This document shows, piece by piece, positions 1 through 7,992 of a stretch of 49,645 nt of DNA. Origin of the DNA: Youngiibacter fragilis 232.1 (GTDB taxonomy: Bacteria; Bacillota; Clostridia; Clostridiales; Clostridiaceae). Under the pieces are notes generated by a model. That model did not search any database. It was given only the letters and a program-made list of their open reading frames with translations, and was not told the origin of the DNA. The stretch's first letter is position 1, and the number at the start of each line of letters is the position of its first letter. The position numbers and the translations under genes were made by a program. The DNA lies in the NCBI RefSeq assembly GCF_000495435.3, contig NZ_AXUN02000135.1, positions 1 through 49,645 of the forward strand. Reading direction: 5' to 3'.

Positions 1-464
1 TTCGATATCACTTAAAAATATTTATGATCGCTTCCGAAATAGGATGTACGTCTTGGTGGATTTGTGGTATGATTTTCACAACATGAACCTCCAGTGTTAT
101 ATATGTTTGCTATACACCTCCATTATAACAAATTCTGGCTCGTTCATGTTGTTTTTTTACAAATAATCTATTAATCCCAATAGTTTGCGGGCAATTTTAA
201 TGTGCGAAGTTTGAGTTACTTATATTATATTATCTGAATACCAAAGGATAATATCTAAATTGGATGTTGCCATAGGCATTTCTATTAAATAGAAGGTTAC
301 GCAAAGCCCGGAATCCTGACCCATGCATTCTTATTACAGGTTAAGTTTCTCAGATACTTATCTGGTTTCGCTGACCTGGCAATCCAATCTCAAAAACCCA
401 ATTGTACACCTTTATCGTAATGATGATATACTCAAGAAAATGAGGCAAAGGAGGCATGCAGAAC
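1..464. other. Non-coding left edge with inverted repeat
   Basis: No convincing gene lies here. An 11-bp perfect inverted repeat (ACAACATGAAC at 78-88, GTTCATGTTGT at 142-152) encloses about 53 bases, and the second arm runs into a T7 tract. Inner arms (CCAG/CTGG, TGTTAT/ATAACA) extend the potential hairpin. On the minus strand a GGAGG precedes a GTG at 79 that opens a 23-codon frame ending in TGA at 8-10. This could be a decayed end of a mobile element or a terminator of a gene outside the window. The 67-codon plus-strand frame at 323-526 has no ribosome binding site and overlaps the MOSC gene, so I do not call it. Confidence 0.4.
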
Positions 465-902
465 TTGGAGCTTGTAGAAATAAGGATCAAGAGGTCGCGA
501 GGCATACCTGCAGAGGCTGCAGATGAAGCTGTTTTGGTTGAAGGATTTGGAATTGAGGGTGATGTGTTCGCCGGAAAGGCAGACAGGGAAATCAGCCTGT
601 TTGACGAGGCCTCAAGGCTTTACAGGCATGAAGAAAGAAAAGATGGCTTCTGCACAGTTCGGTTTGGAGAGAATCTCCTGACAAGGGGTATTGATTATCA
701 GAAGGCACCATTAGGAACCAGATTGGCAATTGGTGATGGAATAGTTGAAATAACACAATCAGGAAAGGAATGCCACCCTGAATGCCCTGTATTTGGAAGG
801 GAGGGCAACTGTGGAATGCATCTGCATGGTGCCTACGGTAAAGTCGTGAAGGGCGGATCCATACATCCTGGAGACAAGATACGGATATTATCTGGTCGGT
901 AG
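465..902 (+). CDS. MOSC domain protein
   Basis: Small stand-alone MOSC (molybdenum cofactor sulfurase C-terminal) protein of about 145 residues. Family members bind sulfur through a conserved cysteine and are linked to molybdenum-cofactor sulfuration or to detoxification of N-hydroxylated bases. Seen here are the early GIEGDVFAG motif, the RFGENLL motif and the C-terminal SGKECHPECPVF segment with the candidate catalytic cysteines. An AAAGGAGG at 447-454 lies one base from an ATG at 456 but 10 bases from an in-frame TTG at 465, so TTG is the better start. The gene stands alone, with no Moco biosynthesis gene nearby, so the substrate cannot be inferred. Confidence 0.8.
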   Translation: MELVEIRIKRSRGIPAEAADEAVLVEGFGIEGDVFAGKADREISLFDEASRLYRHEERKDGFCTVRFGENLLTRGIDYQKAPLGTRLAIGDGIVEITQSGKECHPECPVFGREGNCGMHLHGAYGKVVKGGSIHPGDKIRILSGR

Positions 903-1139
903 ACAATCTATCCATGGAGGTACTTACCGCTTCGGAGTATCACTGAAGGAAACGATAATTAAGCTCTCAGACCGACTGGTGATAGATTCAGCAGATAATG
1001 GTACATGAAGCCCTGTATAATGCTGCTTAATCCCATTTCTTAGAAGGCGTCCAATTCAAGCATCTTCAGCGAATATAACCCTGGTATGCTCATCCAGGGA
1101 GCAGGAGTGAGAATGTCAATTCCTTAGATTTGAAATGAA
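903..1139. other. Intergenic gap, nothing recognised
   Basis: Lies between the MOSC gene and the convergent reductase terminator. I see no gene with a ribosome binding site, no repeat and no RNA structure I can name. Confidence 0.5.
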
Positions 1140-1186
1140 AGGACCAGCCTAACTTTGTGAGTTGATCTCACAGCCAAGCTGGTCCT
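1140..1186 (-). terminator. Terminator of the flavin reductase gene
   Basis: AGGACCAGC (1140-1148) pairs perfectly with GCTGGTCCT (1178-1186). An inner TGTGAG/CTCACA stem fills much of the loop. Read on the minus strand it starts six bases after the TAA and is followed by a T-rich tail. Confidence 0.75.
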
Positions 1187-1191
1187 ATTGA

Positions 1192-2943
1192 TTATTTCAT
1201 TTCTTCAGCAGCTATCTGTCCAGCGATCTTACCGAATACTATTATGTCAGTTACGGCATTTCCGCCTATCCTGTTAGCTCCGTGAACTCCGCCTACAACC
1301 TCACCAGCTGCATACAGTCCGGCAATCGCCTTTCCGTCAGTGCCTATGACATGAGTAGTCGTATCGATCTTAAGTCCGCCCATGGTATGGTGGATTCCAG
1401 GAGTTACCTTCAGAGCAAAGTATGGTCCCTCTTCGAGTGACTTTGTAAGGTGTGTCCTGTTGAATTCAGCATCCTTGCCTGATTTTACAGCCTCTGCATA
1501 TGTAGCCATAGTCTCTTCAAGAACTGCAGCATCCATTCCAAGCTCCTTTGCAAGGTCTGCAAGGGTTGCTGCCTCGACTGCGTATCCCTTCTTAACATAA
1601 CCTGCAAGTGAAGCGTTCTCAGCCCTCATCTCTTCGTTGGTTATGAGGTACGCTATTCCATCAGTCTGCTTGAGTATGTTAGCAGATACTACATCCCTTG
1701 TAAGAAGCTCATCTGTGAATCTCTTACCTTCAGCGTTTATAAGTATCGCACCGTCGCCTCTGAGTCCTTCAGTGAACATATAACCAGTCTCAGGATCGGT
1801 AGTTGGGTGTATCTGTATCTCGCCGATGTCAGTCAGGTCAGCACCGACTGCCTGAGCCATGACGATTCCGTCTCCGGTCGCACCCTTATGGTTGGTTGTG
1901 GAGAATCCTACAAGGTCAGGTCTGAACCCTTCTACCATCTCACTGTTTGCTCCGAATCCACCTGTAGCTATTATTACAGCCTTAGCCTCTATCTTGAAAG
2001 GATTTCCATTTTCATCCTTTGCTTCGATACCGACAGCTGCTCCGTCCTTGGTAAGGATCTTAGTAGCCTCTGTGTTGAGCATTATCTCAACCTTGAGTGC
2101 TTCAAGCTTCGCAGAGAGAACCTTTATTACAACTGGTCCAACTGCTGATCCGTCAACTGGTGTATGTATCCTCGGATTTGTAGCACCACCTGAAAGAGTC
2201 ACCCTCTTGAGGTCTCCGCCCAGCTCGTTTATCCAGTCAACTGCAGCGGCAGCATTGTCTACCAATGTCTGAAGAAGCGCTGGATCATTCTTTTCCTTTC
2301 CGCCCTTCATCGTGTCGTTGTAGAAGGTTTCCTTAGTGTCTGTGATTCCCGCTGCAGCCTGTATTGAAGTCTCTGCTGCGTTCATTCCACCGGTTGCCCT
2401 TGTTGTATTTCCGCCTACTATCGGCATCTTCTCAACAATTATGACCTTCTTGCCAGCTGTTGCGGCTTCAACCGCTGCAGACATACCAGCTCCGCCAGCG
2501 CCTATTATTACTATGTCAGTAGAAAGGTCTTCCTGCTTCGCTGCAGGAGTAGTGGCAGTCGCCTTCTTAAGAGCCTCAATATCAGCACCAGCTTTTTCAA
2601 GTGCGGCTGTAATGGCTGCAATCATCGCAGTACTTGAAACTGTAGCTCCGCTTACAGTATCTACAGCAAGACTCTGGCTGTTCATGATATTTTCAATTAC
2701 AGCCTTTGCAGCTCCTGAACCGATACCCTCTGTCTCATTGGGTGCATCTATGACAATTTCAGTGATCTTGTCAGCTGTAACTGTAACCTTCGCCTTGACT
2801 TCTCCGCCATGGCCCTTTGCAGTGCCTTCGTAAGTTCCCGGATTGAACTTGCCTTCAGTCTTCTTGGTTCCGCATGCCGCAATTCCCGCTACCATAGTAA
2901 CCAACGCAAGGCAAACCAGTATTGTCTTTAGCATTCTCTTCAT
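1192..2943 (-). CDS. Secreted FMN-binding/FAD fumarate-reductase-like lipoprotein
   Basis: A 583-residue flavoprotein of the flavocytochrome c/fumarate reductase family. A lipoprotein signal peptide ends with lipobox IAAC (Cys24), so the protein should be anchored outside the membrane. Residues about 32-115 form an FMN-binding domain with SGAT at 98-101, the usual site for covalent FMN attachment by ApbE. The FAD_binding_2 domain begins with the dinucleotide motif GAGGAG at 148-153 and carries GLRGDGAI, HTMGG and HGANRIGGNA segments typical of fumarate, urocanate and related enoate reductases. There is no heme motif. The acceptor could be fumarate, urocanate, a cinnamate or another enoate. 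It is a single gene with its own promoter and terminator; no ApbE gene is in the window. A GGAGG lies 10 bases before the ATG. Confidence 0.88.
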   Translation of the reverse strand: MKRMLKTILVCLALVTMVAGIAACGTKKTEGKFNPGTYEGTAKGHGGEVKAKVTVTADKITEIVIDAPNETEGIGSGAAKAVIENIMNSQSLAVDTVSGATVSSTAMIAAITAALEKAGADIEALKKATATTPAAKQEDLSTDIVIIGAGGAGMSAAVEAATAGKKVIIVEKMPIVGGNTTRATGGMNAAETSIQAAAGITDTKETFYNDTMKGGKEKNDPALLQTLVDNAAAAVDWINELGGDLKRVTLSGGATNPRIHTPVDGSAVGPVVIKVLSAKLEALKVEIMLNTEATKILTKDGAAVGIEAKDENGNPFKIEAKAVIIATGGFGANSEMVEGFRPDLVGFSTTNHKGATGDGIVMAQAVGADLTDIGEIQIHPTTDPETGYMFTEGLRGDGAILINAEGKRFTDELLTRDVVSANILKQTDGIAYLITNEEMRAENASLAGYVKKGYAVEAATLADLAKELGMDAAVLEETMATYAEAVKSGKDAEFNRTHLTKSLEEGPYFALKVTPGIHHTMGGLKIDTTTHVIGTDGKAIAGLYAAGEVVGGVHGANRIGGNAVTDIIVFGKIAGQIAAEEMK

Positions 2944-2981
2944 TGATTAATTCCCTCCAAATAACAAATACCACTTGTAAC

Positions 2982-2995
2982 GTTAATATATTAAC
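2982..2995. promoter_or_regulatory. Candidate operator palindrome over the -10 box
   Basis: GTTAATATATTAAC is a perfect 14-bp palindrome that covers the -10 box of the flavin reductase promoter. A bound repressor would block the promoter. The cognate regulator is unknown, and AT-rich palindromes can occur by chance. Confidence 0.4.
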
Positions 2996-3016
2996 AAAAA
3001 CATCATCCATAGACAA
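2988..3016 (-). promoter_or_regulatory. Sigma-A promoter of the flavin reductase gene
   Basis: On the minus strand TTGTCT (3016-3011), a 17-base spacer and TAATAT (2993-2988) make a good housekeeping promoter about 45 bases before the ATG. Confidence 0.6.
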
Positions 3017-3143
3017 TAGCCAGAAATAATGTTTTCACAATTGAATCGTTATCACAGAAATTATTTTTAGACTTTTCATATTTTGGAAATCCCAATAAGA
3101 TGTTAGAATCCAATTGAAGATCAAAACAGACGGAGGGATGAAA

Positions 3144-4346
3144 TTGGCAAAAGTGGATAGGGTCATTTTTCTAGTGGACATGAATGCCTTTTTCGTCACC
3201 TGCGAGATGACCAGAAATAAGGATCTTATAGGTAAGCCTTCAGCTGTCGCCGGTGACCCTAAGAAGAGAACCGGAATAATCCTTGCAGCCAATTATGATG
3301 CGCGAGCCTGTGGAGTAAGGACCGCCATGCCTCTGAACCAGGCCCTGAAGCTTTGCCCTGAACTTGTTGTAGTCCCTCCGGACCACAGGTTCTACAGTGA
3401 AATGTCAGACAGGGTCATGGAGCTTCTCTCCCATTACTCGCCAGTAGTTGAGCAGAACAGCATCGATGAGGCATGGCTGGACATGACAGGCATGGAAGAG
3501 CACTTCGGTGACCCGGTCCGGGCTGCAGGCCTCATCATGGATGATATAAGGGAAACACTGGGATTATGGTGTTCCATAGGAATCGCGGATAACAAGTTTC
3601 TAGCCAAGATGGCCTCTGAGCTGAAGAAACCATTAGGAATTACACGGCTCCCGGGCAATGACTACAAGACAAGGCTCTGGCCGCTGCCTGTGAGGGAAAT
3701 GTACGGGATTGGAAAAAAGACGGAAGAGCAGCTATCAGAAATTGGTATAAGGACAATCGGCGAACTCGCCTTGGCTGATGAAGCCTTACTGACAAAAAAA
3801 TTCGGTAAGGCAGGCCGGGTCATGCACGACCATGCCAACGGGATAGACTGCGACCCAGTTACGCCCCGGCACCATGAGGACATGAAGTCAATCGGCAAGT
3901 CAGTCACCATGTCTGAGGATATTACAGATATCGATACAGCCAGAAGAGTCCTTATGCGGCTGTCTGATGAAATATCAACAACCGCAAGAAAGAACTGTAA
4001 ATGCGGACATACGGTCCAGATCACAATAAAATACAGTAATTTCACTACCATAACAAGGCAGATGACGATACCCCCCACGGACATCTCCAAACGCATTTTC
4101 GCCAGCGGCTGCGAGCTGCTCGAAAAAAACTGGGATTCCCGAAAACCGGTCCGGCTCCTTGGTATCAGCCTTTCCGGATTCGAAGTACAGTCAGAGATCC
4201 AGCTGGACCTTTTCTCGGACCTAACTGATGAATCATATCAAGCTGATGGCAAGGAGGAAAAGATCCAGAAGGCTATAGATGACATTAGGAACAAATTCGG
4301 GAAGGATAAGGTGTCCTGGGGAACCCTTCTCAAGAAGAGCAAATGA
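3144..4346 (+). CDS. dinB: DNA polymerase IV (Y family)
   Basis: Translesion DNA polymerase of the DinB/UmuC family, about 400 residues. The three catalytic carboxylates are visible: the Asp in FLVDMNAFF (residue 12) and the Asp-Glu pair in NSIDEAWLD (about 108-109). The little-finger domain follows from about residue 240. Near the C-terminus QLDLF matches the beta-clamp-binding motif and is followed by about 40 extra residues. Start choice: GGAGG at 3132-3136 is one base from an ATG at 3138 and seven bases from the in-frame TTG at 3144, so TTG is preferred. I looked for a LexA-type box upstream and saw none. The gene converges on the carbamate kinase operon and shares its terminator. Confidence 0.92.
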   Translation: MAKVDRVIFLVDMNAFFVTCEMTRNKDLIGKPSAVAGDPKKRTGIILAANYDARACGVRTAMPLNQALKLCPELVVVPPDHRFYSEMSDRVMELLSHYSPVVEQNSIDEAWLDMTGMEEHFGDPVRAAGLIMDDIRETLGLWCSIGIADNKFLAKMASELKKPLGITRLPGNDYKTRLWPLPVREMYGIGKKTEEQLSEIGIRTIGELALADEALLTKKFGKAGRVMHDHANGIDCDPVTPRHHEDMKSIGKSVTMSEDITDIDTARRVLMRLSDEISTTARKNCKCGHTVQITIKYSNFTTITRQMTIPPTDISKRIFASGCELLEKNWDSRKPVRLLGISLSGFEVQSEIQLDLFSDLTDESYQADGKEEKIQKAIDDIRNKFGKDKVSWGTLLKKSK

Positions 4347-4352
4347 ACTGAC

Positions 4353-4388
4353 ATCAAGGACCTGTGGTCATCACCACAGGTCCTTGAT
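4353..4388. terminator. Bidirectional terminator, dinB and arcC operon
   Basis: A perfect 16-bp stem (4353-4368 with 4373-4388) with a four-base loop lies between the convergent dinB and carbamate kinase genes, with T-rich sequence on the plus side (ATATATTTC). Confidence 0.8.
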
Positions 4389-4427
4389 ATATTTCAAATA
4401 TTATTTCATCGCTGCAAGCATTCAACG

Positions 4428-5372
4428 CTAAGTCAAAGCTTCATATACTATGGTACCATTTCCCTCAGCCATTGCCAGTGCTGAGTTTTCAAGTGAGGTT
4501 ATGACAGCCTCCCTGCCAAGCCTGTTCCTGACAAACCCTATGGCAGCCTGCACCTTCGGGAGCATGGATCCCTTGGCGAAATGCCCTTCAAGAACATATT
4601 TCTCAAGGTCTGTCCTTGATACCCTCTGGAGCTTCCTCATATCAGGCTTGTTGAAGTTAATAGCCACATTGTCCACTGCCGTTAGTACCATGAGGACATT
4701 CGCATCAAGCAACTCTGCAAGAAGATTGGAGGTGGCATCCTTGTCAATTACCGCATCTACGCCCTTATAACCTCCATCCACCGCAACTACAGGTATCCCC
4801 CCGCCACCGCATGCTATAACTACCATGCCCTCATCTGAAAGTTTTCTTATCGCCTCTATCTCGACTATATCGACAGGTTGAGGTGAAGGCACGACCCTTC
4901 TGTACCCCCTGCCCGAATCCTCCACAAACACATACCCCTTTTCCCTCGCTATCCTTTCTGATTCTTCAAAGGATACGAACTCCCCTATTGGTTTTGATGG
5001 ACCATTAAATGCCGGGTCTTCAGGGTCAACAACCACCTGTGTTATGACAGTCGCCACCTGTTTATCAAGGCCCCTTTTCTTGAACTCATTGACCAGTGCG
5101 TTCTGTATATGGTATCCGATGTATCCTCCGCTAAGCGCAGAGCACTCTGCGAAGGGCATTTCAGTTCCTATAACACCTTCAGAGTATGAATGATTCAGCC
5201 CCTTATGTATCATCCCTACCTGCGGTCCGTTTCCATGGGTTATAACAAGTTCATTTCCTGTTTCAATAAGATTTGCTATCGAAACCGCAGCTTCAGATAC
5301 CTGTGCGAGCTGTTCACTTACACTATTTCCGAGTGCATTGCCCCCCAGAGCAATAACTATCTTCTTCCCCAA
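4428..5372 (-). CDS. arcC: Carbamate kinase
   Basis: Carbamate kinase (amino acid kinase fold), 314 residues, the normal length. It converts carbamoyl phosphate and ADP to ATP, ammonia and CO2. Seen are the N-terminal IALGGNAL motif, THGNGPQVG, the ACGGGGIPV loop, the VIDKDATSNLLA segment and a C-terminal MLPKVQAAI region. The start is TTG, six bases after GGGAGG; no ATG alternative fits. It is the last gene of the fdrA operon, 20 bases after a symporter gene. There is no arginine deiminase or ornithine carbamoyltransferase nearby, so carbamoyl phosphate probably comes from the FdrA/DUF1116 proteins, as with E. coli AllK (YbcF). Confidence 0.93.
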   Translation of the reverse strand: MGKKIVIALGGNALGNSVSEQLAQVSEAAVSIANLIETGNELVITHGNGPQVGMIHKGLNHSYSEGVIGTEMPFAECSALSGGYIGYHIQNALVNEFKKRGLDKQVATVITQVVVDPEDPAFNGPSKPIGEFVSFEESERIAREKGYVFVEDSGRGYRRVVPSPQPVDIVEIEAIRKLSDEGMVVIACGGGGIPVVAVDGGYKGVDAVIDKDATSNLLAELLDANVLMVLTAVDNVAINFNKPDMRKLQRVSRTDLEKYVLEGHFAKGSMLPKVQAAIGFVRNRLGREAVITSLENSALAMAEGNGTIVYEALT

Positions 5373-5392
5373 AATTATCCTCCCATATGTAT

Positions 5393-6610
5393 TTAAGTGT
5401 TTTTGTCAAAAATATCCCTGTTGAACTCCTTCTCGCTTACGGCGATGAAAAATGTGCACAACACATCATCAACTACGTTGAGGAATGTTCTGGCTATACC
5501 CGCAAACCAGTCCACTCCGGCGATGAGTGCTATACCTTCAAGCGGAAGTCCGGTCATGTTGAGAGCTATTGACACGGCAACCAGGGCTCCCCCCGGAACC
5601 AGCAGGTTACCTAGTGTTGACAGTGTTGAAACTGCGACTATCACAATCTGCTGCTGAAGGCTGAGCTCGATGCCATAGAACTGCGCGATCATTAGACACG
5701 ATATCGCTATGGTCACAGCAAGCCCATCACTGTTCAATGACATTGCCAGCGAATTTACCAGCCTTGAAATCCTTGGACTAATGCCCAGCTTCTTCTCGCA
5801 GTCCTCCATTTGGACAGGAAGCGATATGGCTGATGAAGTAGTCGCTATTGATACTATTATCGTATTTTTAAGCTTATAAAGCACTTTTAACGGGTTTACC
5901 CTCGCATACGCTGAAACGATACCCAGGTTTAACATTAGTATTGCAATGCAAGTGATAAAGGTCGCTGCGAGGAACTTAACAAGCGGAACGATTACCCCCA
6001 CGCCAATCGTTCCTGTTATGCTGCCAAGCAGCGCAAAAACCCCAACCGGAGCGAACCTCATTACCATCTTTATTATCTCCATTATCACCTTCCCGAAATC
6101 CACTGCGAGAGCATATACCCTTTTGGATCCCTCGCTATGTCTTGTCAGTGATATGGCCAGTCCGAAGAATATGGAGAACACGATAACCTGTACCATGTTA
6201 CCCTCTACCATGGACTGAATTACGTTCTTCGGGAAGAACTCTGTAATAAGCTGAGGTATGCTTATGCTGAAAATCTGACCTTCATATTTTCCCGGAAGTA
6301 CACCAGTTATGCCGACACCAGGCTTTATGATGTTTACCATCAATACGCCCATCACAGCACTTACAACAGTAGTTAACACAAACAGCACAAGGGCCTTGAT
6401 CCCGATTTTCCCAATATCCGCGGGCTCTATGGAGCCCACGGATTCAATTATTGCTGACATCACAAGTAAAACGACTGACATCTGGATTAGCCTTAGGAAA
6501 ATAGTTCCCAAAAAGCTTACATTGCCCATGCTTTCTCCGAAGAGTATGCCTGCAAGTATTCCTAGCGCCGATGCAATCAATATCTGTAAGCTGAAACTGA
6601 TTTTTTTCAA
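5393..6610 (-). CDS. DAACS-family dicarboxylate/amino acid symporter 1
   Basis: Cation-coupled symporter of the DAACS (GltP/DctA/SstT) family, about 405 residues with eight predicted membrane segments plus re-entrant loops. The serine-rich hairpin (TTSSAISLPVQMEDCE) and the GVDWFAGIARTFLNVVDDVL segment in TM8 carry the substrate and sodium site. The Arg in the last segment sits where many acidic-substrate carriers have theirs. A GGAGG is one base from a GTG at 6616 but seven bases from an in-frame TTG at 6610, so TTG is chosen. It is a close paralogue of the next symporter in the same operon. The context suggests uptake of an anionic carbamoylated substrate or exchange of its product; the actual substrate is not visible. 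Confidence 0.87.
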   Translation of the reverse strand: MKKISFSLQILIASALGILAGILFGESMGNVSFLGTIFLRLIQMSVVLLVMSAIIESVGSIEPADIGKIGIKALVLFVLTTVVSAVMGVLMVNIIKPGVGITGVLPGKYEGQIFSISIPQLITEFFPKNVIQSMVEGNMVQVIVFSIFFGLAISLTRHSEGSKRVYALAVDFGKVIMEIIKMVMRFAPVGVFALLGSITGTIGVGVIVPLVKFLAATFITCIAILMLNLGIVSAYARVNPLKVLYKLKNTIIVSIATTSSAISLPVQMEDCEKKLGISPRISRLVNSLAMSLNSDGLAVTIAISCLMIAQFYGIELSLQQQIVIVAVSTLSTLGNLLVPGGALVAVSIALNMTGLPLEGIALIAGVDWFAGIARTFLNVVDDVLCTFFIAVSEKEFNRDIFDKNT

Positions 6611-6672
6611 TACCACACCTCCCGGACAAATCCTGGATAAGTGCCGTCATTCCCTCAGCACTTCATTTTTCA

Positions 6673-7926
6673 TCAGGCTGCAGTCTCTGCCTTTGGAGAC
6701 TCATCTGAGTTGAAAATGTCCCTGTCCAGTTCATTTTCGCTTATGGCGACAATTACCGCAATAAGAACATCGTCAACCACGTTGAGAAGCGTCCTTATTA
6801 TTCCTGCGAACCAGTCTACACCGGCCATTATCGCAACACCTTCAAGGGGAAGGCCTGTCATCGAGAAACCTATTGCCATTGTGACCAGTGCACCGCCTGG
6901 AACAGCAAGGTTGGCAAATGTAGCGAGCGTGGACATGACTCCAATCATGATATAGTTCGTGAAGTTCATCTCTATCCCGAAGAACTGTGCAACGGTTATG
7001 CATGCTACTGCAACCGTGATAGCCAGACCGTGGCTGTTAAGGTTCATTCCAAGAGGGTTAACAAGCCTTGATACCCTTCTGCTGACGCCGATCCTGAGTT
7101 CCGAATCCTCCATCTGCACTGGAAGTGAAACTGCCGATGAAGTTGTGGTAATTGCAACGATTATTGTATTGTTGAGTTTCTTCAGCAGCCTGTATGGATT
7201 GAGTCTTCCATACGCTGACACGATCCCGACCATGAGAAGTAAGACCGCGATGCATCCAACAGTAAGGGCGATGAGGAATTTGCCGAGCGCCATGAGCATG
7301 TTCACTCCTGAGGTTCCAGTAAGCGCAGCTACAAGGGCGAATATGCCTATGGGAGCAAAATTCATGACTATCTTGACTATCTGCATTATTATGACATTGA
7401 AGTCCTTTATGAATCCAAACACCGCCTGGGCACTGGAATTTCCCTTGAGCATCGACAGAGCGAGACCGAGGAATATTGAAAATACGATTATCTGGAGTAT
7501 GCTTCCTGTTGACATCGACTCAACGATATTCTTAGGGAAAAAATTCACAAGAAGGTTGAGCGGGTTGCCTTCAGGAAGGGTACCTGTGAAGGCTGCGCCT
7601 TCCACACCGGTGACTCCTACGCCAGGCTTGATTATGAGTGACAATATGACTCCTACGAATGAAGCGAAGAGAGTGGAAGCTACAAATAGTGCGATTGTCT
7701 TTCCGCCGAGCTTGCCTATATCATGCATGTCAAGGCTTCCGATAGCTTCAGTAATGGCTCCCATAACAAGGAACACCACTGACATCTGCATTAGCCTCAG
7801 GAAGATGTCCCCAAGGAACTTGATGTTCCCCATGGACTTTCCGAAAAGCAATCCGCATATTATTCCCAGAGCTGAGGCAATTATCATCCATGTGCTAAGC
7901 TTGATCTTACCCTTTGACTTTGTCAT
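6673..7926 (-). CDS. DAACS-family dicarboxylate/amino acid symporter 2
   Basis: A second DAACS symporter, 417 residues, clearly homologous to its neighbour along its whole length (shared SALGI-GLLFG-SMGN start, TTSSAVSLPVQMEDSE hairpin, GVDWFAGIIRTLLNVVDDVL). The two probably arose by tandem duplication and have diverged. The ATG has an AAAGGAG seven bases upstream. It lies between the DUF1116 gene and symporter 1; a GC-rich stem-loop separates it from the DUF1116 gene. The two copies may differ in substrate, for example one for the carbamoyl compound and one for the released acid. Confidence 0.87.
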   Translation of the reverse strand: MTKSKGKIKLSTWMIIASALGIICGLLFGKSMGNIKFLGDIFLRLMQMSVVFLVMGAITEAIGSLDMHDIGKLGGKTIALFVASTLFASFVGVILSLIIKPGVGVTGVEGAAFTGTLPEGNPLNLLVNFFPKNIVESMSTGSILQIIVFSIFLGLALSMLKGNSSAQAVFGFIKDFNVIIMQIVKIVMNFAPIGIFALVAALTGTSGVNMLMALGKFLIALTVGCIAVLLLMVGIVSAYGRLNPYRLLKKLNNTIIVAITTTSSAVSLPVQMEDSELRIGVSRRVSRLVNPLGMNLNSHGLAITVAVACITVAQFFGIEMNFTNYIMIGVMSTLATFANLAVPGGALVTMAIGFSMTGLPLEGVAIMAGVDWFAGIIRTLLNVVDDVLIAVIVAISENELDRDIFNSDESPKAETAA

Positions 7927-7950
7927 TTTTGTACTCCTTTTTTTATATTA

Positions 7951-7971
7951 GCTGCCGGTATTTCCGGCAGC
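7951..7971 (-). other. Intercistronic stem-loop
   Basis: GCTGCCGG (7951-7958) and CCGGCAGC (7964-7971) form a perfect 8-bp stem with a five-base loop between the DUF1116 and symporter 2 genes. No T run follows on the minus strand, so it may set differential mRNA stability in the operon instead of ending it. Confidence 0.5.
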
Positions 7972-7992
7972 TGATTATCATATCAGATCTGA

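Noticed and set aside
2336-2833. 165-codon plus-strand frame opposite the flavin reductase
   Set aside because: Low-complexity Ala/Ser/Pro composition, antisense to a clear gene.
6959-7951. 330-codon plus-strand frame opposite symporter 2
   Set aside because: It is antisense to a clear DAACS gene, has no ribosome binding site, and its residues look like a shadow of the membrane protein.
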